Shown: positions 15,703 through 23,590, counted from the stretch's first letter. The stretch is DNA of 24,631 nt from CAYNFT01 sp964396535 (GCA_964396535.1 CAYNFT010000023.1:1-24631); one strand, 5' to 3'. Numbers and translations: made by a program. Notes: a model not told the origin generated them from the letters alone.

Positions 15703-16248
15703 CTAGACTGAAAGGTTTTTAGCTCTGGTTGATGAGAGGAGGAAGTAAGCAAACAAAATAATACCGACCGTTATGGCAGAATCAGCAACGTTAAACGTTG
15801 GCCAGATTCCGATGTCAATAAAATCAGTAACGTAGCCTAGATGTAGCCGGTCAAGCAGATTACCTGCCGTGCTATCAAAAACGAAGTGTAGCCGGTCAAC
15901 CAGGTTACCGATGGCACCGCCAAGAATCAGGCCAAGGGCTAGTTTACCCAGCCTGGTATCTAAGAAGGGAAAATGACGAGGAACAAGGAAAACAAAGAGC
16001 AGGACAAGGACGATGCCGATAAAGGCAACTATGGTTAGTGAGAAGGATTGTCCCTGGAATAAGCCAAAAGAAGCTCCGGTATTATGGATATGGGTTATAC
16101 GGAAAAATCCTGCCTCAAAGATAAGCTGTCCTTCAGAATAAGACCTTATCCATAGTTTGCTGAGCTGGTCAGCAGCTACCACCAGCAAGGCGGTAAAGAA
16201 AAAGACCACGTTCCACCACTTACCCTGGGGAGAATCTGACCTTCGCAT
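15703..16248 (-). CDS. lspA: Lipoprotein signal peptidase (signal peptidase II) with duplicated catalytic-Asp motif
   Basis: Cleaves signal peptides from lipid-modified prolipoproteins in the membrane. Four membrane helices fit the family. Conserved parts are ADQLSK near the N-terminus, the HNTGASFG loop, GGAIGNLVDRL with the first catalytic Asp, and WPTFNVADSAI with the second. The GNLxDRLH box occurs twice, 15 residues apart, because a 24-base stretch (15886-15909) is repeated at 15841-15864 with only three differences. This inserts 15 residues just before GYVTDFID. The frame opens further up at a GTG (16269), but the ATG at 16248 has TAAGGAAAAG before it and is preferred, giving 181 residues and a 29-base overlap with the upstream zinc-finger gene. 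The two are translationally coupled. Confidence 0.93.
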   Translation of the reverse strand: MRRSDSPQGKWWNVVFFFTALLVVAADQLSKLWIRSYSEGQLIFEAGFFRITHIHNTGASFGLFQGQSFSLTIVAFIGIVLVLLFVFLVPRHFPFLDTRLGKLALGLILGGAIGNLVDRLHFVFDSTAGNLLDRLHLGYVTDFIDIGIWPTFNVADSAITVGIILFAYFLLSSTRAKNLSV

Positions 16249-16591
16249 TCTTTTCCTTACAAGCAACACAGAGGCTTGCTTGGGGAAGTGCTTCTAATCG
16301 GTCTGGGGCTATGGGTTGGCCACAACTATCGCACAAGCCGTAGGTTCCTTCCTCAAATTTGCGTAAAGCATGCTCCACCTCAGCCAGATGGGCTCTCACC
16401 TGTTTCTCCAAGGCTAGCCGCTTCTCCAGTTCAAGGCTTTCTGTAGCCTCCTCCTCCCTTTTACCAAAGGGGCTACCCTCTCGCCTCTCCTCCGCAGGGC
16501 GGGTGCTAGTCTCTATTTGCTCTAATTCCCCGAGTAAGCGCTTTTGCTCGCTCTCCAGACGAGAGCGAAGTTGCTCAATATTGCTACTCAC
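16220..16591 (-). CDS. TraR/DksA-family C4 zinc-finger protein
   Basis: A 123-residue protein with an N-terminal helical coiled-coil hairpin (about 1-80, rich in Glu/Arg/Leu) and a C-terminal C4 zinc finger, CDSC (87-90) and CVAC (108-111), as in DksA, TraR and YteA-like proteins. Classical DksA enters the RNA polymerase secondary channel with a DxxDxA tip. Here the hairpin tip region reads PAEERREGSPFGKREEEAT and lacks that motif, so binding of RNA polymerase is not assured. The start is GTG with AGGAGG 8 bases upstream. It overlaps lspA by 29 bases, an arrangement that suggests co-expression. Confidence 0.9.
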   Translation of the reverse strand: MSSNIEQLRSRLESEQKRLLGELEQIETSTRPAEERREGSPFGKREEEATESLELEKRLALEKQVRAHLAEVEHALRKFEEGTYGLCDSCGQPIAPDRLEALPQASLCVACKEKNAKVRFSPG

Positions 16592-16710
16592 TTCTTCTTC
16601 CTCCTGTTCACCTGCCAGCTTAAGTTAGGTCTTTTCCAATTTAGATATTAACAGGTAAGCTATTATAAACTTAAGTGTTATCTTAGAGAGTAATAAGTGA
16701 AGGGAGTAGA

Positions 16711-17478
16711 TTAGTCCAACATCACGCGCAGTTGGCGAATGCTACTAACCGCTTGCCCACGCCAGTGATTGTTGGCGAAGATAAAGGTCCTTTCAGTCAC
16801 ACTATCCAGTTTTTGAATCTTGGGCAACCACTCGCTGAGTTCCTGGAGGGTGTAGCTATAATCATACCTCTCATAAGCCTGCTCATGTTGCCACCACTTA
16901 GCACTATTACGCCCGTGAAAGCGGATATAGCCTATCTCACTGGTTGCCTCAGCCAGGGGTGGTAAAAGATTGGGCAGTTGTGGCTCATCGACACAACAGA
17001 AGCCCAAATCCAGATGCCAAAGCCAGTCAAACACCTCACTCCTTAGCCACTGAGCATTACGAAATTCAACAACCACCGGTAGCTCACCCAGCCGTTCCCT
17101 AAGCAGTTTGAGATAGTCCCAGTTAGAGCGATTCGGCCTGAAACTATATGGAAACTGAGCCAGAATGCAACCCAGCTTGCCAGCTGAGATGATAGGCTCC
17201 AGCATTTGGCAAAAAGCCTCAAAAACGGTAGCATTATTTTCGCGTTGGTGAGTCATTCCTTGATTTGCCTTAATAGAAAATAGGAAATCTTCGTTCGTTT
17301 TCTCGACCATAGCTTTCATACTGGACAGTTTAGGCAAAGCATAATAGGTTGAATTTACCTCGCAGGTATCAAATTCACGGGCATAATAGCTAAGCCACTC
17401 CCGTTTGGGCATACCTACGGGATAGAAGTTCCCCACCCAGTCACTATAGCTAAAGCCTGAAGTACCAAAGTATATCAT
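16711..17478 (-). CDS. DUF72 (YecE-like) family protein
   Basis: A 255-residue TIM-barrel-like protein of the DUF72/YecE family, whose biochemical role is unknown. Family marks are the N-terminal IYFGTSGFSYSDWVGNFYP, FDTCEVNSTYYALP, FSIKANQGMTH, LAQFPYSFRPN, VVVEFRN and YIRFHGRN, ending in the FIFANNHWRGQAV segment typical of the C-terminal part. Length and blocks are complete. Only a weak GTGGAAA lies before the ATG. It is transcribed towards the zinc-finger/lspA pair, 119 bases away, and may or may not share their transcript. Confidence 0.9.
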   Translation of the reverse strand: MIYFGTSGFSYSDWVGNFYPVGMPKREWLSYYAREFDTCEVNSTYYALPKLSSMKAMVEKTNEDFLFSIKANQGMTHQRENNATVFEAFCQMLEPIISAGKLGCILAQFPYSFRPNRSNWDYLKLLRERLGELPVVVEFRNAQWLRSEVFDWLWHLDLGFCCVDEPQLPNLLPPLAEATSEIGYIRFHGRNSAKWWQHEQAYERYDYSYTLQELSEWLPKIQKLDSVTERTFIFANNHWRGQAVSSIRQLRVMLD

Positions 17479-17610
17479 ATTTCCACTATATTTTCAATGT
17501 ATACTATTTACTCCATTTTATCAACCCTATCAACCTCACCAAATCTATATAGTCAAGCCCAGCTATTTGAGCTATGATAAAGAAAAGATATTAAAACGGA
17601 GGCGAATATT

Positions 17611-17958
17611 ATGAAAGAGTCAGTCATCGCCGACATACAGGTGCTACCTTTTGGTACAGCGACTGCCAGTGTGAGTCACTATGTTGCCGCCTGTGTTAAT
17701 ATACTGAAACGAGCCCCGGATATAAACTACCAAGTAACGCCTATGGCAACAATGGTTCAAGGGCCTCTTGAGCGGGTACTTGAATTAATGCAGGAAATGC
17801 ACGAATTACCCTTTACCATGGGAGTCGACCGGGTGATTACCAATATCAGTATTGACGACCGCCGTGATAAGCACATTACCATGGAAAGTAAGGTTATGGC
17901 AGTAGAATATAAACTCCAGGTCTCACCAGAAGCAAACTTGGTTGGGGTCGCTCGTTAA
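17611..17958 (+). CDS. MTH1187-family thiamine-binding protein
   Basis: A 115-residue ferredoxin-like protein of the MTH1187/YkoF-like family (PF01910), which forms oligomers; characterised relatives bind thiamine or its hydroxymethylpyrimidine moiety. Marks are ADIQVLPFGTATASVSHYVAACVNIL near the N-terminus, YQVTPMATMVQGPLERVLELMQEMHE in the middle, and a C-terminal DRVITNISIDDRRDK strand pair. ACGGAGG precedes the ATG at a good distance. It stands alone, divergent from the DUF72 gene. A ThDP-dependent enzyme is encoded 3 kb away, but no direct link is shown. Confidence 0.9.
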   Translation: MKESVIADIQVLPFGTATASVSHYVAACVNILKRAPDINYQVTPMATMVQGPLERVLELMQEMHELPFTMGVDRVITNISIDDRRDKHITMESKVMAVEYKLQVSPEANLVGVAR

Positions 17959-18149
17959 TTGGGTAGGTAATAATTACAAACACCCCTAGAGCAATGTTTG
18001 TCTCTCAAGGGCAGTCAGTGATGTGCGAAACTCACCCTGAAGCCGATTCTGTATAAACTCCCCAGTTTTTCACCCGGTTTCATAAAAGTTACGTTTACCT
18101 CGCTAATGCCCAGTCCAGTATGCATCGATGAAACCCTGACTGGCTCTTG

Positions 18150-18410
18150 TTAGTCCTCAAACGCCGCCTTAGCGACGTTGAATAGCCGTACCGGATAGAC
18201 TGCGTCATAGGGCATCTCCATCGACTTGAAGGCTTGCTCGATTGCTTCCTTATTGGGTGCTTCCCATTCGCAGAAGAACTTGCCGTCGTCGAAATCACAA
18301 TAGGTCAGCTTCCACGAGATGCCTGGGGGAAGAGATGGCATATTCTTGAACATTGCCATCGCTTGTTCCTCATTCATCGGCATAGTGTGTTCAGCAATAA
18401 ATCTTGGCAT
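18150..18410 (-). CDS. DUF4242 family small protein
   Basis: An 86-residue protein resembling DUF4242, a ferredoxin-like fold family that includes a nickel-binding member from Streptomyces. Visible pattern: N-terminal MPRFIAEHTMP, a central WKLTYCDFDDGKFFCEWEAPNKEAIEQAF and a terminal strand. These repeat the family layout of strand, helix, then DDKxxCxxEAPxxE. Function is unknown. AAAGGAGG lies 8 bases before the ATG. The 190-base gap to the thiamine-binding gene holds nothing recognisable. Confidence 0.82.
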   Translation of the reverse strand: MPRFIAEHTMPMNEEQAMAMFKNMPSLPPGISWKLTYCDFDDGKFFCEWEAPNKEAIEQAFKSMEMPYDAVYPVRLFNVAKAAFED

Positions 18411-18582
18411 CGTTCTTACCTCCTTTTGTTAATTGAGTAACGGTATCCTATTATGAAAATCTATTCTTGTCAATACGACGGTCTTTAAGCTTTAATTGCC
18501 GTGAAATCCGTTGGAAGACTAAAATACCTATTTGAACTTGCATTGAAAGTTTTTTAACACGTCCTGAAGCAGCCTTATGCAC

Positions 18583-18636
18583 TTGACAAAAAGGTTATTT
18601 TCCCATATATTCTAAATGAAAGTTATTTTCATTTAG
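18583..18636 (+). promoter_or_regulatory. Promoter and Fur/Zur-type operator of the regulator gene
   Basis: TTGACA (18583-18588) and TATATT (18606-18611) are 17 bases apart, a near-consensus promoter. Directly after the -10 lies a perfect 10-bp inverted repeat, CTAAATGAAA (18612-18621) and TTTCATTTAG (18627-18636), with a 5-base spacer. Its core TGAAA-n5-TTTCA resembles Zur/Fur-class boxes, and its place over the transcription start fits autorepression. Confidence 0.78.
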
Positions 18637-18646
18637 AGCTTGAAAA

Positions 18647-19078
18647 ATGAGGCTTACAGAGAGAAAAGTAGTAGCTGCATTGAGACAGCATGGCTATAAA
18701 CTCACCCCGCAGCGACGAGCGGTGATACAGGTAATCACCTCCGCTCAAGACCACCTTACTCCAGCTACCATATATGAGAAGATACGCCAAGTTTACCCCG
18801 GTATTGGTCTGGTAACTATTTACCGCACCCTTGAGATGCTTACCGAACTGGGGCTCATCTGTGAGTTGCATGCCGGAGGTAACTGCCGAAGCTATACAAT
18901 TAGTACCCCACAGCATCACCACCATTTGATTTGTTCCAACTGCGGTATAGTTATTGACTTCACCGGTCACTATCTTAACGAACTGGAGCAAAGCCTCTCC
19001 AAGGAGAGCGGGTTCAGAATAGACGGCCATTTGCTTGAGTTCGTCGGTCTCTGCCGGGATTGCCAAGAAACAACGTAG
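18647..19078 (+). CDS. Fur/Zur/PerR-family metal-responsive repressor
   Basis: A 143-residue transcription factor. The winged-helix half (about 1-82) has GYKLTPQRRAV (16-26), HLTPATIYEKI and the recognition helix GLVTIYRTLEML (54-65). The dimerisation half has the His cluster HHHHLIC (90-96) with C96-x2-C99 and a second pair C136-x2-C139, the structural zinc site of the family. Which metal it senses (Fe, Zn or peroxide via Fe) cannot be fixed; the operator core TGAAA-n-TTTCA leans towards Zur. There is no strong Shine-Dalgarno, only a GAG 8 bases upstream. It is followed by the His-rich membrane protein after a second operator. Confidence 0.93.
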   Translation: MRLTERKVVAALRQHGYKLTPQRRAVIQVITSAQDHLTPATIYEKIRQVYPGIGLVTIYRTLEMLTELGLICELHAGGNCRSYTISTPQHHHHLICSNCGIVIDFTGHYLNELEQSLSKESGFRIDGHLLEFVGLCRDCQETT

Positions 19079-19103
19079 ATTTATTTCAGCACCGTGTTAA
19101 TTT

Positions 19104-19128
19104 GTTAATGAAATAATTTTCAATTAAC
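19104..19128 (+). promoter_or_regulatory. Second Fur/Zur-type operator, before the membrane-protein gene
   Basis: GTTAATGAAA (19104-19113) and TTTCAATTAAC (19118-19128) form an inverted repeat imperfect by one base, with spacer TAAT. It shares the core AATGAAA...TTTTCA with the operator at 18612-18636 and ends 14 bases before the next ATG. A TATTAT (19129-19134) could be its -10. Confidence 0.6.
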
Positions 19129-19142
19129 TATTATAGAAGAAA

Positions 19143-19784
19143 ATGTTAAGACACATAGCCAGTGAACTCAAGGAACATGCCCCTTTCACCGCTCTGGGAG
19201 CAGTGAGTGGCATCCTCATCATGCTCATCATAATCTTTGCTAATGTCCCTTCTCAAGCATCCCAGACGGCTTTCCATACCCTACATCCACTTCATGTTAT
19301 CTTGAGCGCCCTAGTGACCACAGCTATGTATAAAAAATACGGTCATAGAAAAATCTGGGCGGCGGTCTTGATTGGCTATTTCGGCTCTGTTGGCATAGCC
19401 ACTCTGAGCGACGCCATAATTCCCTATCTGGGAGGAGCCTTACTTGGTCTGGAAATGGAATTTCACATCCCCTTTATTGAGGCTGAAAAAATGCCCATCA
19501 TTGGGATTCAAACGTGGATATTGATAAATTCGGCAGCTCTAGCTGGCATCATAATCGGTTACTTAAGACCTACAACCAAAATCCCCCATTCAGGGCACGT
19601 CTTTCTCAGCACCTGGGCATCACTATTCTACTTTACCGCCTTCGGCGTAGCTCGTTGGCTCCCTCTACTCCCCCTCATCTTCCTGTTTTTATTCCTTGCC
19701 GTCTGGCTCCCATGCTGTGTAAGCGATATAGTATTCCCTCTTCTATTCACGAGAAAGGAGAGGTTGTCACCCCAGAGCATATAA
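19143..19784 (+). CDS. Unrecognised six-helix membrane protein with HxxHxxH motif
   Basis: A 213-residue integral membrane protein of no family I can name. Hydrophobic segments at about 15-35, 48-63, 71-98, 121-141, 152-170 and 172-202 suggest six helices. Possible metal ligands are H45, H48 and H51 (HTLHPLH) at the start of helix 2, H108 and E111/E113 in the loop after helix 3, H149/H152, and C191-C192 with D195 in the last helix (PCCVSDIVFP). Helix 3 and its neighbours carry Asp, Glu and Gly residues like a transporter pore. It sits directly behind a Fur/Zur regulator and a copy of that regulator's likely operator, so a metal permease or metal-stress role is the best inference. MBL hydrolase follows after 30 bases. 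Confidence 0.82.
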   Translation: MLRHIASELKEHAPFTALGAVSGILIMLIIIFANVPSQASQTAFHTLHPLHVILSALVTTAMYKKYGHRKIWAAVLIGYFGSVGIATLSDAIIPYLGGALLGLEMEFHIPFIEAEKMPIIGIQTWILINSAALAGIIIGYLRPTTKIPHSGHVFLSTWASLFYFTAFGVARWLPLLPLIFLFLFLAVWLPCCVSDIVFPLLFTRKERLSPQSI

Positions 19785-19814
19785 CCTATAATTTTTATTT
19801 AGTAGGAGGATAAA

Positions 19815-20654
19815 ATGAAGATTCGAATTACCACATTAAGCGAAAATACGGTCGTTATGGGTAACTTTTTGGCTGAATGGGGGCTGAGTGTTTTGGTCGA
19901 AACGGATACGGCGAACATTTTGCTTGATACCGGACAAAGCATCTCGGCCAGCCGTAATGCTGATACTCTTGGGGTCGACCTCAAGAAAATTGATAAGATA
20001 GTCCTGAGCCACGGTCACTTCGATCACACCGGTGGCTTACGCGACGTGCTGCGTAAGATGAGGAAAGAGGTGGAGATAATAGCTCACCCCGACGCATTGG
20101 CAGCTAAGTATGCCGGTCGCCAGGGTCAAAGGTATGGATATATTGGCATACCCTTCCAGCGCCAGGAGCTGGAAAGCCTTGGGGCTCGCTTTAACCTGAC
20201 CACAAAACCAGTAAAAATAACCGAAGACATAACGACCACCGGCGAGGTTCCTATGGTAACCGAGTTTGAAGAGATCGAGCCTAACCGGTTTTTTGTAAAA
20301 GAAGATAATGACTTTAAACCGGATAAGTTTCCTGATGACCAGGCACTAATTATAAATACTGAGCAGGGGCTGGTTGTCATTCTGGGCTGTGCTCACCGTG
20401 GTATTATTAACACCCTGTATCATGCTCAGCAGCTTACTGGCGTTAAACAAATACACATGGTGCTCGGTGGCTGTCACCTTATCAGTGCTACCGAGGAGCG
20501 AATATGGCTGACCATAGCCGCCCTGAAAGAGTTAGGAGTACAAAGAATAGGTGTGTCTCACTGCACCGGGTTGCCAGCAGCGGTGATAATGGCGCACGAG
20601 TTTGGCGATAGTTTCTTCTTCAATAACACTGGTACCAGGATTGAAATAGGCTGA
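19815..20654 (+). CDS. MBL-fold metallo-hydrolase (COG1237 type)
   Basis: A 279-residue metallo-beta-lactamase-fold protein. The dinuclear metal motif is SHGHFDH (65-71), preceded by NILLDTGQS; further ligands lie in ILGCAHRGIIN and GGCHL, with VSHCTG near the C-terminus. This set matches COG1237, which includes archaeal 7,8-dihydropterin-6-methyl-4-(beta-D-ribofuranosyl)aminobenzene 5'-phosphate synthase. Bacterial relatives are mostly uncharacterised, so pterin chemistry is not assumed. AGGAGGAT precedes the ATG. It lies 30 bases after the membrane protein and is probably in the same transcript, therefore likely under the same metal-responsive operator. Confidence 0.9.
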   Translation: MKIRITTLSENTVVMGNFLAEWGLSVLVETDTANILLDTGQSISASRNADTLGVDLKKIDKIVLSHGHFDHTGGLRDVLRKMRKEVEIIAHPDALAAKYAGRQGQRYGYIGIPFQRQELESLGARFNLTTKPVKITEDITTTGEVPMVTEFEEIEPNRFFVKEDNDFKPDKFPDDQALIINTEQGLVVILGCAHRGIINTLYHAQQLTGVKQIHMVLGGCHLISATEERIWLTIAALKELGVQRIGVSHCTGLPAAVIMAHEFGDSFFFNNTGTRIEIG

Positions 20655-20746
20655 AGATTATTTACATTAGGGGATTAAAAGGAGTAAAGCCCCATAATGA
20701 TAGAGCGTCAGAAGGGTTGTAAAGAATTTATGACTAAGGAGTTGAG

Positions 20747-21664
20747 GTGAACCTTGCAGCCCAATTAGCCCCCAGACATCCTCAGGGATTATTACTGAAT
20801 AACCCGGTAATGACCGCTTCCGGCACCTTTGGCTATGGTACTGAGTATAGCCAAATGTTTGATATTCAAAAGTTAGGGGCTATCGTGTGCAAGGGAACCA
20901 CCCTTGAACCCAGGGACGGTAACCCTCAGCCTAGACTAGCTGAGACAGCCTCTGGCATGCTCAACTCAATCGGGCTGGAGAATATTGGCATCGATGCCTT
21001 AATTAAAGAAAAAGCTCCAATCTGGGCAGGCTGGCAGGTGCCTGTCATCGTTAATATCGCTGGTGAAACCGTTGACGATTACAGCCGACTGGCAGATAAG
21101 CTTGACGGGGTAGCTGGAATCAGTGGTCTTGAAGTAAATATCAGCTGCCCCAACATAAAAGCTGGCGGTGCCGAGTTCGGCACTAATCCCGATTCAGCGG
21201 CTGAGGTAACTGCCGCCGTGCGAAAAGCCACTTCTCTGCCAGTGCTGGTCAAATTGACTCCGAACACTTCAGATATAACTAAGGTAGCTTCAGCCGTTGC
21301 TGAGGCCGGTGCCGATGCCCTATCTTTAATCAATACCTTGAATGGTATGGCTATAGATATCACCAGGCGCAGACCCTTGTTAGGCAACGTAACTGGCGGC
21401 TTATCCGGGCCAGCCATAAAACCGGTGGCGCTATATATGGTCTACAAGGTAGCTGGTGTCGTAGACATACCAGTCATTGGCTGTGGCGGTATCACTACCG
21501 CCAGCGATGCTCTGGAGTTCATCATGGCTGGAGCCAGCGCTATTCAGGTAGGCACGGCTAGCTTCACCAATCCCCGCACTCCGCTTGACGTTCTGGAGGG
21601 AATTGAGCAATTCATGAAGAAAGAGGGGATTGATAAGCTGACCGACCTTATTGGTATAGCCTAG
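20747..21664 (+). CDS. pyrD: Dihydroorotate dehydrogenase, class 1B catalytic subunit
   Basis: Oxidises dihydroorotate to orotate in pyrimidine synthesis using FMN. The 305-residue TIM barrel has NPVMTASGTFGYG (19-31), K49 in VCKGTT, NSIGLENIG, the class 1 catalytic Cys in NISCPN (131-136, C134), VKLTPN and the phosphate-binding GCGGITTASDALEFIMAGASAIQVG. Cys, not Ser, marks class 1, and the closeness to PyrDB suggests an NAD-linked form needing PyrK; no pyrK is in this window. The start is GTG with AAGGAG (20736-20741) 5 bases upstream. It is 92 bases downstream of the MBL gene and convergent with the selenoprotein gene. Confidence 0.95.
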   Translation: MNLAAQLAPRHPQGLLLNNPVMTASGTFGYGTEYSQMFDIQKLGAIVCKGTTLEPRDGNPQPRLAETASGMLNSIGLENIGIDALIKEKAPIWAGWQVPVIVNIAGETVDDYSRLADKLDGVAGISGLEVNISCPNIKAGGAEFGTNPDSAAEVTAAVRKATSLPVLVKLTPNTSDITKVASAVAEAGADALSLINTLNGMAIDITRRRPLLGNVTGGLSGPAIKPVALYMVYKVAGVVDIPVIGCGGITTASDALEFIMAGASAIQVGTASFTNPRTPLDVLEGIEQFMKKEGIDKLTDLIGIA

Positions 21665-21685
21665 CGGTAGGATTGATAAAGTAAA

Positions 21686-21707
21686 CAGGGAGCATTTCTG
21701 CCCCCTG
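21686..21707. terminator. Weak hairpin between pyrD and the selenoprotein gene
   Basis: CAGGG (21686-21690) pairs with CCCTG (21703-21707), and GCA with TGC inside, around a TTTC loop with one bulge and one mismatch, in the 62-base gap between convergent stops. No U-tract follows. Confidence 0.35.
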
Positions 21708-21726
21708 CTCTTGGTAAACCATCTCT

Positions 21727-23385
21727 TTAGCGCCACTTGTCTACTGAGGCACTCCCTCTGTACCTGAGAGTTCCGCCCTGCCAATATGGATTCGTTTCTC
21801 CCCCGGCTACCATTATGTTAACATCTACATTCCTCGGGACGGGTATCACCGCGCCTTCCGGGAGTTTTAACCATGATGCATAGGGCTCAACCCCTGCTCC
21901 GGCTTGTTCCAATTCTTTAGAGTGCTCACCTCCTACTCCAGGCATCCGACCCCAATACTCCTCCTGAGGGAACATGACATTTTCCTTGAGCCACTGGTTG
22001 AGCTGTTCCTTCGTTTTGAACCCTTCCCTATAGAGTAAATCAGCTACCAGCGGGTCTACTACCATAGTCTGGCCACAACACTGCGTCTGATAGGTGAAAA
22101 ACCGCTTTATTGTATTGGACTTATTGAGTTCGAATCCCCCTATGTTACTCCAGCTCCAGCCATCAAATACACTAACAACGCTTTCTTCTGTCTTAAAGCC
22201 CTTTTGCACATGGAAAGGATTCCACCCTGGAGGCAAACGCTCCTCCCTTTCCGCAAAACAGAGATTGTTGTAATTATGACCTTGCCCTTGACTTCCCATA
22301 TAGTTATGCCCCGGATTTCCTCCATGCCCAAGGTTTTTGGATATCAATGTCCAACAACTCCCAATGCTAGCGTTGGCATGATTAAAGGGACCCAGCGCAC
22401 CTATTGACATATTCATATTTATCTCGTTGCATATCGGTCCATTAACACACAACATCGAGGTGAAAGAGTTTGTAGAAGTAAAGAGTGAGGTTGCCTCTAT
22501 TGATGCTAAGGCTAAGATTACCGGGAAAAACTCTGGTTTAGCTCCTGCCATCACAGCGTTAACAGCGACCTGCTCCACAGTGTACGACCACTTCTCATGG
22601 GGAGAGGATGGTTGCATCTCACCTACCTTCTCATCAGGGCTATGGCTCGTTCCCTTAAGCATCTCGGCAACTTTTTCTTCCGTGGGAAGGATGATTGGCA
22701 TATACAAAGTCCATCTATTGTCACGGAAGAGGGCTTGCAGATTATCTGGAGTATCAGGCCCTAACAGTCTTGCCTGCGGTCTTTCTATAGAGCCTGTATT
22801 CTTTTCCTCCTCAGTTAGCGGTTTAGTCAGCGCCTCGACAATTTCCGACAGAACTTGCTTACCACTTACCGGGTCATTACCCAGTATTTTTTCTCGGCAT
22901 TCCTCGGCTGGTCTATAAGCAACAGGATGAGGGAGGAAAGTAAATCGTAGGTTGGCCATTCCCTTCGCAAAAACAGCGTCCTTTACAGTCCATTCAAAAG
23001 TATTAGTGATAATAGGAACCGTAGGCACTGCTAGCTTTTCCACTGTCACACAATGGCCGGCGACCGCCGGCGAACAGGTGCTTCAGTGGCCGATAAACTG
23101 TATCATTCCGTGTCCTTTTTCCTTAATCTCAGCCCACAGAGCGGGGTCATCATCAAAGTAAGACCCTATTTTCTCCCTGTATAACCAGGTTGTCTTGGGA
23201 TATTGCTCCTCAAGCACCTTTACCAATTCTTCGCCGAATACCTTACTGGCCGGAAATTTTACGTCTACGGCATATATCGTTTTACCGTCCAGGGTATCAA
23301 GACGAGGTGCCATCGGTTCCAATTTTAGCAGAGGAGGTTGCCCCAGCGGGTTCAGCACCGTAATTTTCTTTTCTTCTTCAGCCAT
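21727..23385 (-). CDS. UGSC-family selenoprotein (in-frame TGA read as selenocysteine)
   Basis: Read through the TGA at 23083-23085, this is one 552-residue protein; stopping there would leave a 100-residue peptide and a separate 440-residue frame. The two halves are in the same frame with no other stop. The junction reads GH-U101-STC-SPAVAGHC, a UxxC redox motif at the place where UGSC-family relatives have CxxC, followed by VTVEKLAVPTVPIITNTF. The N-terminal domain opens with VLNPLGQPP and a thioredoxin-like alternation. The large C-terminal part (about 200-552) is a domain I cannot name, rich in Asn/Gly: VNGPICNEINMNMSIGALG, GHGGNPGHNYMGSQGQ and FHVQKGF. The role is probably a thiol/selenol redox or reductive reaction; the substrate is unknown. 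AGGAG precedes the ATG. No sel genes are in this window. Confidence 0.88.
23056..23085 (-). promoter_or_regulatory. Bacterial SECIS element with its UGA codon
   Basis: On the minus strand, 11 bases after the TGA (23083-23085), GCCGGC (23066-23071) pairs perfectly with GCCGGC (23056-23061) around the loop GGTC (23062-23065). The GGUC loop and its distance from UGA (bases 21-24 counting U as 1) closely match the E. coli fdhF element, where SelB contacts the loop GU. It lies inside the coding frame, as bacterial SECIS elements do. Confidence 0.82.
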
Positions 23386-23505
23386 ATTGAAAATTCTCCT
23401 TTTTGACCTTTTTGGGATAATTAGCGATGTAATATTTGAGCTACGCTATAAATAAAAATCACCTCCTTTTGGCGTACTTCCCCTATTTTTCTCAGTATAA
23501 TACTC

Positions 23506-23534
23506 TTTACACTTCTACTCAAATTTATTATAGT
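23506..23534 (+). promoter_or_regulatory. Promoter of the ABC exporter operon
   Basis: TTTACA (23506-23511) and TATAGT (23529-23534) are 17 bases apart, giving a start near 23541, about 50 bases before the GTG. The 205-base divergent gap also holds a TATAAT at 23496-23501 without a matching -35. Confidence 0.5.
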
Positions 23535-23590
23535 AGATAAAGTTCCTTACGCCGCTTTAGTCCGACGCAAAACGGTCCAGGAGGTTTGAT

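Noticed and set aside
16249..16269. Upstream GTG start for lspA giving seven extra residues
   Set aside because: The downstream ATG at 16248 has a TAAGGAAAAG ribosome site at proper spacing, while the GTG has none.
18030..18150. GAAGCCGATTCTGT, reminiscent of the 3' end of RNase P RNA read on the opposite strand
   Set aside because: The rest of the RNase P conserved core is absent and the DUF4242 gene occupies the space where the RNA body would be.
18629..19066. 145-residue minus-strand frame opposite the Fur-family gene
   Set aside because: It is fully antisense to a clear Fur-family protein with all its metal motifs, and has no family resemblance of its own.
23049..23385. Two separate genes: a 100-residue protein ending at the TGA and a 440-residue protein starting at GTG 23049
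   Set aside because: They are in one frame with only the TGA between them, no ribosome site precedes the GTG, conserved residues run across the junction, and a SECIS hairpin lies in the right place.
23420..23475. Perfect Shine-Dalgarno AAAGGAGGTGA on the minus strand before the selenoprotein gene, suggesting a leader peptide
   Set aside because: The only frame it could serve is 13 codons whose GTG lies inside the Shine-Dalgarno itself; there is no support for translation.
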